From assembly GCA_902531515.1 (NCBI GenBank), contig CACAEJ010000003.1, forward strand, positions 46,349 through 110,348: 64,000 nt of DNA, in the 5' to 3' direction. Numbering within the stretch: position 1 is the first letter of the stretch; every line of letters starts with the position of its first letter. This stretch comes from an uncultured Pseudohongiella sp. Lineage in GTDB: Bacteria; Pseudomonadota; Gammaproteobacteria; Pseudomonadales; Pseudohongiellaceae. Made by a program: the position numbers and the translations under genes. The notes under the pieces were generated by a model. The model was given only the letters and a program-made list of their open reading frames with translations, had not been told where the DNA came from and searched no databases. Shown piece by piece: positions 47,067 through 54,878 of this stretch.

Positions 47067-47760
47067 GTCTCCTGAAGCCAGATCAAGGGAAATTAATTTA
47101 GAGCACTCTTGGAAATCGCGGTTAAGTTGTGAATTTGATTTAGAGTACATGAAAGAGCTCAGGGTGTTTCTTGTACAACAAAAGAAGCTGGGTAAAAAGA
47201 TATATCCGCCTGGAGATCAAATATTTAACGCTCTTAACTCTACGCCTTTTGATATGACTAAAGTTGTTGTTTTGGGGCAAGACCCTTACCATGGATTCGG
47301 CCAGGCTCACGGTTTGAGTTTTTCCGTAAGTCGGGGCACGAGGATTCCTCCTTCGTTACAGAATATCTTTAAGGAGTTAGAGATGGATCTTGGTTTTAGT
47401 CCACCCGAACACGGTTCGCTCGATCCATGGGCTTCGCAAGGTGTTTTACTCCTGAATTCAGTCTTAACTGTAGAGCACGGAAAAGCGGGTTCTCATCAAG
47501 GTAGAGGTTGGGAAAAATTTACAGATCGAATAATTGAATTACTCAACCAAGAGAAGCATGGAATAGCTTTTCTGCTTTGGGGTGCCTATGCGCAGAAGAA
47601 GGGTGAGTTTATCAACAAAGATAAACATTTGGTCTTGCAGTCTGCACATCCCTCACCGTTTTCGGCCCATAAAGGATTTTTGGGTGGTAAATACTTCTCT
47701 AAAACGAACGAATATTTGGTTAACCTGGGCAAAGATCCTATAAACTGGCAGATTTCGTAG
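47059..47760 (+). CDS. ung: uracil-DNA glycosylase
   Basis: Removes uracil from DNA. The 233-residue protein has the water-activating motif G-Q-D-P-Y-H-G, the L-L-N-S-V-L-T-V motif and the H-P-S-P-F-S loop. It starts at a GTG overlapping the lysS stop by 8 nt, so coupling to lysS is likely. Confidence 0.95.
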   Translation: MIESPEARSREINLEHSWKSRLSCEFDLEYMKELRVFLVQQKKLGKKIYPPGDQIFNALNSTPFDMTKVVVLGQDPYHGFGQAHGLSFSVSRGTRIPPSLQNIFKELEMDLGFSPPEHGSLDPWASQGVLLLNSVLTVEHGKAGSHQGRGWEKFTDRIIELLNQEKHGIAFLLWGAYAQKKGEFINKDKHLVLQSAHPSPFSAHKGFLGGKYFSKTNEYLVNLGKDPINWQIS

Positions 47761-47784
47761 TAGATCATAAGCAAAGAGGGGCGT

Positions 47785-49020
47785 GTGTCAAAAACTAATT
47801 GTGTCATTATCGGAGCGAGCCATGCGGGAGTCTCTCTTGCGATGCAGCTTAGGAGAGAGGGATGGTCTCACGAGATAGTGTTAATCAGCGACGATGTCCA
47901 GTTGCCCTATCATAGGCCACCGTTGTCCAAAGATTTTCTAAATAGTAGAAAGGACCTAGATCAAATTCGTTTGCGTCCAGAAAAAGCCTTCGAGGACAAT
48001 AACATCGAGCTTCGCTTAGGTAATAAAGTCACTGCAGTTGATATCGTCAGTAAGACGTTAGTGTTGAACGGTGATGAAAAATTCCAGTATGGAAAGCTAG
48101 CATTCTGTGTTGGTTCAAAAGTGAAAAAGATTCCCCAAAGTGAACAATTCGCTAATGTGTTTTATCTGCGCAACGCTGCTGATGCAATGAGAATACAGTC
48201 TTCATTTTCTGGGAAAAAACGAGCAGTAATCGTCGGTGCTGGATACATAGGTCTTGAAGTGTCAGCGGTTCTAAGAAAAAAGGGAATAGAGGTCACAGTA
48301 ATTGATATAGCAGAAAGAATTTTAGAAAGGGTGACCAGTCCATATCTCTCTCAGTATATGAGAACAATCCACGAAGAACATGGTGTGAGGTTTATGTTGC
48401 AAACCGGAGTAAGCCATTTTGACGGAGACAAAAGGGCAGAGTTTGTAGTATGTGATAATGGGGAACGATTAGCTTGCGACATTGTTATTATCGGAATCGG
48501 TATAACGCCTAATATTAGTGTGGCCAAAAAATCAGGTTTAAACGTAGAAACAGGAATTATCGTTAATGAAAGATGTCAAGCAAGCGAAGAGGACATTTAT
48601 GCTGCCGGTGATTGCACGGAGCATTACAATTGCTTCTATGACAGAGTTATCACTCTTGAATCTGTTCAAAACGCAAATGATCAAGCAAGATGTGCAGCCA
48701 GCAATATTGCCGGTAAGGAGCAGAGTTATGAATCTATCCCATGGTTTTGGTCAGATCAATATGACATGAAGATTCAGATGGTTGGGTTACAGAATAGTGA
48801 GGACGACGTTGTGGTAAGAGGTGATTTAACTTCCCCTAACAAAAATGGCTTATCGCTGTTTTATATGAAGGAATCGAGAATTGTTGCGGCAGATTGCGTT
48901 AATCGGCCGAAAGAGTTCGCCTCGGCAAAACAGTTAATCCAAAGTAGGATGAAACTAGACGCGAGTAAAATAAGAGATGAATCGATTGATCCGTTCGAAT
49001 TTAAGGATCACGCTCTGTAG
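47785..49020 (+). CDS. FAD-dependent ferredoxin/rubredoxin reductase-like protein
   Basis: A 411-residue flavoprotein with two Rossmann folds: C-V-I-I-G-A-S-H-A-G near residue 6-15 (FAD) and I-V-G-A-G-Y-I-G-L-E near 147-157 (NADH). The R-P-P-L-S-K-D-F-L stretch and the I-Y-A-A-G-D-C motif near 270-276 are typical of BphA4/AlkT/rubredoxin reductases. No ferredoxin, rubredoxin or P450 partner lies nearby, so its electron acceptor is unknown. GTG start. Confidence 0.85.
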   Translation: MSKTNCVIIGASHAGVSLAMQLRREGWSHEIVLISDDVQLPYHRPPLSKDFLNSRKDLDQIRLRPEKAFEDNNIELRLGNKVTAVDIVSKTLVLNGDEKFQYGKLAFCVGSKVKKIPQSEQFANVFYLRNAADAMRIQSSFSGKKRAVIVGAGYIGLEVSAVLRKKGIEVTVIDIAERILERVTSPYLSQYMRTIHEEHGVRFMLQTGVSHFDGDKRAEFVVCDNGERLACDIVIIGIGITPNISVAKKSGLNVETGIIVNERCQASEEDIYAAGDCTEHYNCFYDRVITLESVQNANDQARCAASNIAGKEQSYESIPWFWSDQYDMKIQMVGLQNSEDDVVVRGDLTSPNKNGLSLFYMKESRIVAADCVNRPKEFASAKQLIQSRMKLDASKIRDESIDPFEFKDHAL

Positions 49021-49078
49021 TATTATGTTGGGCTAGAGTGTACTAACAATTGCTATGAGCATGACGCTTAAGGTATTG

Positions 49079-49106
49079 TTGACATGCTGTGTTAAGTCGG
49101 TAAAAT
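49079..49106 (+). promoter_or_regulatory. promoter of the tRNA-Val/tRNA-Asp unit
   Basis: A consensus -35 TTGACA (49079-49084), 16-nt spacer and TAAAAT (49101-49106), followed by a G/C-containing discriminator (TCGCGTC) typical of stable-RNA promoters under growth-rate control. Confidence 0.8.
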
Positions 49107-49124
49107 TCGCGTCTCTCCTGTTAC

Positions 49125-49200
49125 GGGTGGTTAGCTCAGTTGGGAGAGCGTCGCCCTTACAAGGCGAATGTCGGGGGTTCAAATCCCTCACCACCCACCA
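49125..49200 (+). tRNA. tRNA-Val (anticodon TAC)
   Basis: A 76-nt cloverleaf: GGGTGGT acceptor pairs with ACCACCC, anticodon stem TCGCC/GGCGA encloses CTTACAA (TAC), T arm GGTTCAAATCC, CCA encoded. tRNA-Asp follows 14 nt downstream on the same transcript. Confidence 0.98.
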
Positions 49201-49214
49201 AACAGCTTTGTCGC

Positions 49215-49291
49215 GGACCGGTAGTTCAGCTGGTTAGAATGCCGGCCTGTCACGCCGGAGGTCGCGGGTTCGAGTCCCGTCCGGTCCGCCA
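49215..49291 (+). tRNA. tRNA-Asp (anticodon GTC)
   Basis: A 77-nt cloverleaf: GGACCGG acceptor pairs with CCGGTCC, anticodon loop CTGTCAC (GTC), T arm GGTTCGAGTCC, discriminator G and encoded CCA. Its 3' 43 nt recur in decayed form at 51893-51935, which marks it as a probable integration target. Confidence 0.98.
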
Positions 49292-49480
49292 TTTAACTCT
49301 CTGATATCTGTTGTTACTCGTGATAACAATTTTACAGAAGAATTCCAAGAAGAGATTCGAGACTTAGTCCCCAGCTTGTCCGAGATCATGTATGATGAAG
49401 TAGTGACACTTGTCGGAATAAAAAACATCGATTCCACTCTTCTTTACGTAGCTGGATCAGATGGTTTCTATGTGGTCTAA
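49292..49480 (+). pseudogene. startless 62-codon reading frame after tRNA-Asp
   Basis: An open frame runs directly out of the tRNA to a TAA at 49478-49480. Its translation (F-T-E-E-F-Q-E-E-I-R-D-L-V-P-S-L-S-E-I near the middle) has protein-like composition, but there is no usable start before an internal ATG close to its end. It may be a remnant of a gene cut by insertion or recombination, or chance. No family recognised. The rest of this 295-bp gap (49481-49586) shows only the esterase leader with GAAGGAG before 49587. Confidence 0.3.
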
Positions 49481-49586
49481 AACATATGCCTAACCACATA
49501 ACTCTAGGTGGGCACTTTATTCCTTTATATAGGTAACGGAGAGATGGGTACGTCATTACTAACCAATAATTTGAAGGAGTAGAAAG

Positions 49587-50456
49587 ATGCTACGAGCATT
49601 AATTACTGCAATAGCGACTACTGTATCGGCGGTGAGTCTCGCACAGACGTCTTATGAACTTGGTCCAGATTCTCAACGTCAGTCAGGAATTCCCCAGGGT
49701 GAAATAATTCAGCTACGGTTTGAAGAGAGTGAAATTTATCGCAACACTGAACGTGATTGGTGGATCTATGTGCCAGATCAGTATGATGGTCAGACCCCTG
49801 CGGCACTTATGGTATTTCAAGACGGGGCTGCCTATATGAATGAAACTGGTCCCATTAGGGTACCGGTCGTGTTCGATAATCTTATCCATAGAGGAGAGAT
49901 GCCAGTAACCATTGGTGTCTTTGTAAACCCAGGCCATTTCATTGGCGATAATCTTGAAGGCCCGGCGCGAAATCGAAGTCTCGAATATGATTCGACGACA
50001 GATGTATATTCCCGTTTTCTGCTGGAGGAAATAATTCCTGAAGTTCAAAAAAACTACCGTATTACAAACAATCGAGAAGGTTGGGCTATCGCTGGGCTTA
50101 GTTCTGGAGGTATTTGCGCATTCACTGTTGCATGGCAACGACCTGACAAATTCAGCAAGGTTGTTAGTCATATTGGCAGTTTCACCAATATACGAGGTGG
50201 CCACCTGTATTCTGATTTGGTAAGGCAAAGCTCGGTCAAACCCATTCGGATTTTCCTGCAGGACGGTTCGAATGATTTAAATCTTCGACCAGGCAATTGG
50301 TGGATTGCTAATCAACAGTTAGCTGACTCATTGGAATTTGCAGGCTATGACTACATGACGGCTTGGGGCGATGGTGGTCACAACTTAGAGCATGGAGGCG
50401 CGATTTTTCCGGATACTATGCGATGGTTGTGGCGTGACTATGATTCCACACGGTAA
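49587..50456 (+). CDS. exported esterase, enterochelin esterase (EstD)-like alpha/beta hydrolase
   Basis: A 289-residue precursor with a signal peptide (cleaved near V-S-L-A-Q, about residue 20). The alpha/beta-hydrolase fold has the nucleophile elbow G-L-S-S-G-G (serine about 171), W-I-Y-V-P-D-Q-Y near 54-61, and a catalytic His in G-D-G-G-H-N-L near 260. It resembles periplasmic esterases of the Fes/esterase D superfamily found in many marine bacteria. Substrate unknown. GAAGGAG stands about 8 nt before the start. It is convergent with the propeller gene and both lie in the presumed island. Confidence 0.85.
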   Translation: MLRALITAIATTVSAVSLAQTSYELGPDSQRQSGIPQGEIIQLRFEESEIYRNTERDWWIYVPDQYDGQTPAALMVFQDGAAYMNETGPIRVPVVFDNLIHRGEMPVTIGVFVNPGHFIGDNLEGPARNRSLEYDSTTDVYSRFLLEEIIPEVQKNYRITNNREGWAIAGLSSGGICAFTVAWQRPDKFSKVVSHIGSFTNIRGGHLYSDLVRQSSVKPIRIFLQDGSNDLNLRPGNWWIANQQLADSLEFAGYDYMTAWGDGGHNLEHGGAIFPDTMRWLWRDYDSTR

Positions 50457-50550
50457 AAGAGGCCACTATTGGCTTAAGCAGCCGGCTCTGTCTTAAGAAT
50501 TGGAGTGGAGGAATCGGCCCTTTTACTAATTAAATTAGTTACCCTACTGC

Positions 50551-51675
50551 TTAATATCCAACCCAGGGTGGTTCGATCAGCAGTTCAGGATTCGCACCAG
50601 GTTTGGCTATCCATTTTTGAGGTCGCCCATAGATATTGTCGCCGCCATACATTATACCTTCGGAAGAAACACTAAAGCTGTGAACTTCACGAAAACCGTC
50701 GGGTAATTCTGCGGGAACCAACCAGGTATATTTTTGATTGCCTTCAAAATCGAAATTGATGAAGCGTAACGGGTTATGAGCTGTCATCCAAAAATCGTTC
50801 TTATTGACAATAACATCTAAAGCCATGCCCGAAATATCAATTCGACGTTCGAAGCTAAATTCTGTGTAGCTTTCTCCTGCTCGCCAGATATTTACTCCAT
50901 AACCGGATCGGTCTAGCACGAAGATCCGTCCCTCAGGTCCTATACTCAGCGAATGAATTCCATTTGTCCCACCAGGAACAGTTCCTCCACTACCAAACTC
51001 GGTCAGGTAGTTCATCTCGTTGTCATATACGACAACTCGATTGTTGAGTAGACCGTCAGCCACAAGAATTCGGCCATCCGGCATGAACGCTACATCTTGT
51101 GGGCTGCCATAGTGGGTCGCGTCTTTGCCTGGCATTCCCTTCTCGCCGTAAGTTGCTAATAGTTCGCTGCCATCATTTGAAATTACATAAATCTGATGGT
51201 GTGTTTGATTGATCACCCATAACTTGCGCTCAGGATCATAGGGACTGACCCTGATGCGCTCTGGGCCAGGCCCTTCGGCTCCTTCACAGAGGTAATCAAG
51301 ATGGTCCCAGATATCAACCACATTACCGTTTGCGTCGAGAATAAAAATACAGTTCTGCCAGGTCCGTCTCTCTTCTTCAGTTAAAACGCTGATGCCGAGC
51401 TCGCCCGCAAATCCATGAAAATCTCTGGGTACATCTAAAGGTATTCTGGTTTCGCCCCGCTGACTTACGATTAACCGGCCGGGGTGATCAGACAGTACCC
51501 CCGACGCACCGCCAAACGCGAATCCTTTTTCAGCAAAAGGCTCAGCCCAATAAGTAACAACTTCGTATGGGCTTTCTCCAACGTTGCCTATGTCTATATT
51601 ATCTTGAGCAAATAAAGGCGTTGAAAGTATATTCAGCGCTAGTATGCAAGCTAAAGGAAGTATCGGTATGTCCAT
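50551..51675 (-). CDS. exported NHL-type beta-propeller protein
   Basis: A 374-residue precursor with a signal peptide (P-L-A-C-I-L-A-L-N-I-L, cleaved near L-F-A-Q). The rest is a six-bladed propeller with NHL-like repeats (P-Q-D-V-A-F-M-P-D-G-R-I-L-V-A-D-G, G-I-H-S-L-S-I-G-P-E-G-R-I-F-V-L-D). Relatives include lyases and peptidyl-alpha-hydroxyglycine lyase-like proteins, but the function here is open. The ATG at 51675 is preferred over one six codons upstream because AGGA lies 9 nt before it. Possibly a partner of the neighbouring esterase. Confidence 0.75.
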   Translation of the reverse strand: MDIPILPLACILALNILSTPLFAQDNIDIGNVGESPYEVVTYWAEPFAEKGFAFGGASGVLSDHPGRLIVSQRGETRIPLDVPRDFHGFAGELGISVLTEEERRTWQNCIFILDANGNVVDIWDHLDYLCEGAEGPGPERIRVSPYDPERKLWVINQTHHQIYVISNDGSELLATYGEKGMPGKDATHYGSPQDVAFMPDGRILVADGLLNNRVVVYDNEMNYLTEFGSGGTVPGGTNGIHSLSIGPEGRIFVLDRSGYGVNIWRAGESYTEFSFERRIDISGMALDVIVNKNDFWMTAHNPLRFINFDFEGNQKYTWLVPAELPDGFREVHSFSVSSEGIMYGGDNIYGRPQKWIAKPGANPELLIEPPWVGY

Positions 51676-51892
51676 AACAAGATATCCTGGCATTCGAATT
51701 ATTTTTAACTTTTCCCCAATCTTAAATGGGAATTTAGCTGGATCATAATAATATCACGGTGATGGGCTAGAGCAACATGGCAATTTCTATGCAAATTTTC
51801 GCACACTTCCTGGTCACCTGGCGAAAATTCCTTGCATCGTTTCCTCCAAAGATAGAATTATTAAAGATTTCAAGGTTTTTGGGATATGACAA

Positions 51893-51935
51893 GTCACTCC
51901 GAAGCTTGCGTCTTTGAGTGCCGCCCGGACCGCCA
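51893..51935 (+). repeat. decayed copy of the tRNA-Asp 3' half (att-like)
   Basis: These 43 nt align without gaps to 49249-49291 of tRNA-Asp with 33 identities, counted by hand: GTCAC at the start, TTTGAGT for the T loop and CCGCCA at the end. Orientation is the same as the tRNA. It also encodes the last residues and stop of the convergent DUF2256 gene. Confidence 0.7.
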
Positions 51936-52094
51936 ATTCCTTCGGCAACGCTCAGAGCAGTAGACAACTTCATTCCAGTCTTTTTGCCATTTTTTTCTCC
52001 AAGTGAAGGGCTTTCCGCAAACCTTACAAGATTTAGATAATTTCTTGACAGCTACTCGACTGAGTCTAGCCTTGCTTAATTTTCGCTCTGACAT
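51894..52094 (-). CDS. DUF2256 zinc-binding protein
   Basis: A 66-residue basic protein with four cysteines C23, C26, C46 and C50 ([14 protein letters not shown] and [11 protein letters not shown]), the DUF2256 signature. In many genomes this family and TIGR03643 lie next to cryptochrome/photolyase genes. Here it overlaps the end of nei. Its last 13 residues (from about W54) are encoded by the tRNA-Asp-like fragment, so the original C-terminus may have been changed by the insertion event. Confidence 0.85.
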   Translation of the reverse strand: MSERKLSKARLSRVAVKKLSKSCKVCGKPFTWRKKWQKDWNEVVYCSERCRRNWRSGRHSKTQASE

Positions 52095-52900
52095 AGGGGG
52101 CACAAATATAGTCGCCTGTTTCCAACGGAGATTTTCTTTATTACAGTCTCGCAGACGTAACACTTAAGGCCATCTCGTCCAAAAACAGCATGCCGATATC
52201 TCGCTCGGCTCAAACCCTTTTTTCGAAGTCTTCGAACAAGTGATTCGGAATTAGTTACTCCCTTTTGAGTGTAAGCTCTGTGACTAATTTTTAGTGAACT
52301 TCGAGCGATATTGTTAAGGGTTTTTCTGTCTAGTTCTTTCGGCTTTTTTAAAGGGTTTACTTGAGCGTCAAAAAGGATTTCGGATCTAAGATAATTTCCA
52401 ATTCCTGCTAAAAATCTTTGATCAAGAAAAAGAGATGCCAATTGCCGCTTCGTGAATTTTTCATCCAGTAAACGTGTTGAAATAGCATTCCATGCTAGCT
52501 CTTTATCTAATACATCAGGCCCGATCTTTGCTAGGAAAGGATGGTTATCAACTTCCGTGGCTTGGAGGACATCAATGTCACTCGCGCTATATAAAAGAGC
52601 TCGTTCGGCGCTCGTGTCAAGCGCCATTCGGAGAGATCGCTGTGTTTTTGGTAAGCTTCCTGCTTTCGAGAAATACCACCTTCCGTATAGTTGATTGTGA
52701 CAGTATATTGTGTGTCCTGAGTCCAGGTAGGTGAGTAAAGCTTTCCCCCGAGTTTTTATAGAGTTTACCTTGGCACCTTCTAAAACAATTTCATATTTTT
52801 TAAGTCTTTCAGTGAAAAAGTATACATTGACTAAGTGTTTGCCCACCAATACGTTTGATAGGCGATCTGCAGCATGCTTTATTTCTGGTCCTTCAGGCAT
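52076..52900 (-). CDS. nei: endonuclease VIII (Nei), Fpg/Nei family DNA glycosylase
   Basis: Base-excision enzyme removing oxidised pyrimidines. The 274-residue protein begins M-P-E-G-P-E-I (N-terminal proline nucleophile after Met removal), has [16 protein letters not shown] and L-L-Y-S-A-S-D-I, as in E. coli Nei, a helix-two-turn-helix (G-I-G-N-Y-L-R-S-E), and a zinc finger C-Y-V-C ... C-P-L-C at the C-terminus. The start at 52900 overlaps the end of the TIGR03643 gene by 8 nt; earlier starts would disturb the proline. Confidence 0.92.
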   Translation of the reverse strand: MPEGPEIKHAADRLSNVLVGKHLVNVYFFTERLKKYEIVLEGAKVNSIKTRGKALLTYLDSGHTIYCHNQLYGRWYFSKAGSLPKTQRSLRMALDTSAERALLYSASDIDVLQATEVDNHPFLAKIGPDVLDKELAWNAISTRLLDEKFTKRQLASLFLDQRFLAGIGNYLRSEILFDAQVNPLKKPKELDRKTLNNIARSSLKISHRAYTQKGVTNSESLVRRLRKKGLSRARYRHAVFGRDGLKCYVCETVIKKISVGNRRLYLCPLCQSEN

Positions 52901-53141
52901 GCGCTTGTAACTTCTTAAAATGCTTTGATTTGCGCCCACTGACACGCTGACGCCATTTTTTGTAGGATTCTCTTTTTAAATTTTTTCTCATCAGATGAAC
53001 AACTTCTTTCTCGTTATAATCATAGTTGATGGCGATGTCTTCAAACGAAGTTTTGTCATCCCATGCCATCTCGATAACTCTGCGACGATCTGCCTCGGAT
53101 AATTTCTCTTTTAGTTTTTTAGACAAGGTCAACGTTCCCAA
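52893..53141 (-). CDS. TIGR03643 family protein
   Basis: An 82-residue basic protein. Its M-A-W-D-D-K-T-S-F-E-D-I and Y-N-E-K-E-V-V-H-L-M-R-K-N-L-K stretches followed by S-Y-K-K-W-R-Q-R-V-S-G-R-K-S-K-H match the TIGR03643 family, a helix-turn-helix-like domain of unknown role often encoded beside photolyases and DUF2256. The first residues are uncertain: TTG at 53141 and TTG at 53126 are both plausible. It is followed directly by nei. Confidence 0.85.
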   Translation of the reverse strand: MGTLTLSKKLKEKLSEADRRRVIEMAWDDKTSFEDIAINYDYNEKEVVHLMRKNLKRESYKKWRQRVSGRKSKHFKKLQAHA

Positions 53142-53148
53142 ATCTATC

Positions 53149-53700
53149 TCATATAACTCGCGCGCATTTGACTGCTAGATTTGAGCCTGAACTAACCAGG
53201 GCACACCAGACCCGTAAGAAGAACGAAGGCCTTCCGTTAAGCAAATTCGAAGCCTCTGACTCATGTTTTGCCTCATCATCGCAACATGATTGTAGTACCC
53301 TGCAAATATTGTTGTGGGAATTGTGAGATTGAAGTCGACCGATTTGCGCCATATAGTGCGAAACGACAAAGGTCTCTGCAGTCGAAACTGTAGCGAGTAC
53401 CGCATTTGAACTAAATATCGACGGTAATGCGCCAGTTAAAAAACCCGCGACTCTCCAAAGCGGCAACAACCAAGATCGCTGATCTCTATGCAAGAATGCC
53501 TCGATTAGCTTTAGATGTTGTTTTTCTGTCTCCAGGTGCTGTTGAGCAAAATCCCTCACCCCAGGATCTGTGCAAGTCGCTAAGATTCCCCGATAAATCC
53601 ATACGGCACCCGTCTCTCCGGCATGGTCAGAGCGTAATTCACCTTCGAGCCACTTAGTGAGTTGATTATCTATTTGAACCGACGAGTTAGTTTTGTGCAT
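53149..53700 (-). CDS. coq7: 2-nonaprenyl-3-methyl-6-methoxy-1,4-benzoquinol hydroxylase, Coq7 type
   Basis: Ubiquinone pathway hydroxylase using a diiron site. The 183-residue protein shows all six ligands: E29 in G-E-T-G-A-V, E59-x-x-H62, E109 in S-T-A-E-T-F and E143-x-x-H146 in D-D-E-A-K-H. It is first in a minus-strand set coq7-TIGR03643-nei-DUF2256 with tight spacing, suggesting one transcript. Confidence 0.9.
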   Translation of the reverse strand: MHKTNSSVQIDNQLTKWLEGELRSDHAGETGAVWIYRGILATCTDPGVRDFAQQHLETEKQHLKLIEAFLHRDQRSWLLPLWRVAGFLTGALPSIFSSNAVLATVSTAETFVVSHYMAQIGRLQSHNSHNNICRVLQSCCDDEAKHESEASNLLNGRPSFFLRVWCALVSSGSNLAVKCARVI

Positions 53701-53884
53701 GCTTGAACTTACGATTGGCGGAGTAATTTGGACTTGGGTTGGATAACATTTTTATTTTCTTTCGAATTTATAGTGGTAATGAAAAGAGATCCTATATCAC
53801 TTATAATTGAAATTAGTGTGAAATTTATGATACTGCCAACATCTATTTCTAACGAGTTCGGCAATCTCTAGGGAAAATTAATCT

Positions 53885-54790
53885 ATGATCATTGTAATTC
53901 ACGAAAACAACGAGTGGATTTCACCATTTGCTGAGGCTTTTAACGAGCTAAATCTTGATCATGAGTTTTGGTATCTGCCTGACATGAGTTTGGATTTGTC
54001 AAGAGTTCCGCCAAAGGCAGTTTACTGGAATAGAATGAGCGCATCTTCCCACACAAGGGGACACAGATATGAACCTGAATTAACTGCAGGGATTTTATCT
54101 TGGTTAAAGCGACATGGTCGAGTGGTTGTAAATGGACCCAAAGCTTTAGATCTGGAGATTAGCAAAATTAGGCAGTATCAAGAACTTGAAAGCTTTGGTA
54201 TTCGAGTTCCTAAAACTTTTTGCGCCCTTCGTGTAACTGATTTGTTGGATGCTGCGAACGATATTGAATTTCCTCTGATAACTAAGCACAATAGAGCAGG
54301 GAAGGGCTTGGGTGTCAGAAAGTTCGAAAGTCGTAACACTTTGGAGAATTATTTAACAGGTGATTCTTTTGAAAGTTCACCAGACGGAATTACTCTGCTT
54401 CAGCAATATATCCAAGCCCCTTCGCAGTCCATAACTCGTATGGAATTTGTTAATAGCAAATTTTTCTATGCAGTAGAGGTAGATACGAGTGATGGATTTG
54501 AGCTATGTCCAGCGGAGGCATGTGAATTGGATTCAAATTGTCCAACGGTGGAACAGAATAAGTTTACTATTCGAAACGATTTTAGCTTAAATGATTTAAA
54601 TCAGTTCGAGGAGTTTTTGATACATAACGATATTGGTATTGCTGGCATCGAAATTATCTATGATATGGATGGGAAGACCTGGGCTTACGATGTTAATACT
54701 AATACTAATTATAACCCTCAGGCAGAAGCTGTGGCTTCTATGAGCGCACCAAATGAGATCGCTAGTTATCTATCATCCATTAAAACTTAA
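53885..54790 (+). CDS. ATP-grasp domain protein, RimK-like
   Basis: A 301-residue ligase-type protein. The ATP-grasp pattern is visible: K-H-N-R-A-G-K-G-L-G-V near 138-148, L-L-Q-Q-Y-I-Q-A-P near 171-179, and terminal metal site A-Y-D-V-N-T-N-T-N-Y-N near 271-281. Such enzymes join a carboxylate to an amine, often tailoring peptides or proteins with glutamate. Substrate not deducible. The PLP enzyme 90 nt downstream on the same strand is a possible functional partner. Confidence 0.8.
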   Translation: MIIVIHENNEWISPFAEAFNELNLDHEFWYLPDMSLDLSRVPPKAVYWNRMSASSHTRGHRYEPELTAGILSWLKRHGRVVVNGPKALDLEISKIRQYQELESFGIRVPKTFCALRVTDLLDAANDIEFPLITKHNRAGKGLGVRKFESRNTLENYLTGDSFESSPDGITLLQQYIQAPSQSITRMEFVNSKFFYAVEVDTSDGFELCPAEACELDSNCPTVEQNKFTIRNDFSLNDLNQFEEFLIHNDIGIAGIEIIYDMDGKTWAYDVNTNTNYNPQAEAVASMSAPNEIASYLSSIKT

Positions 54791-54878
54791 TCGCTATAAG
54801 TTGACTTGTCGAATTTTTGTTTATACCAAAGTGCGACAATTTTTTTCGGGCTAACAAATACCTCTTTTTAAGATACTT

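Larger units (their letters stand above)
49292..51935. mobile_element. probable small genomic island at tRNA-Asp
   Basis: About 2.6 kb lie between the 3' end of tRNA-Asp and a decayed direct copy of its 3' 43 nt (51893-51935). The inside carries a startless frame, an esterase gene and a beta-propeller gene, both looking slightly GC-richer than the surroundings by eye. No integrase remains, so the element is old or trimmed. The conclusion rests on the tRNA repeat and is an inference. Confidence 0.5.

Noticed and set aside
49234..49437. A minus-strand 67-residue frame ending G-T-R-T-R-D-L-R-R-D-R-P-A-F
   Set aside because: It is the well-known false protein obtained by translating the complement of tRNA-Asp.
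49713..50228. A 171-codon minus-strand frame inside the esterase gene
   Set aside because: It is fully antisense to a gene with clear catalytic motifs and shows no family resemblance or ribosome site.
51767..51973. A minus-strand 68-residue frame containing [11 protein letters not shown]
   Set aside because: Its only family-like text comes from the decayed tRNA-Asp copy and it overlaps DUF2256 out of frame. It was useful only as the clue to the tRNA repeat.
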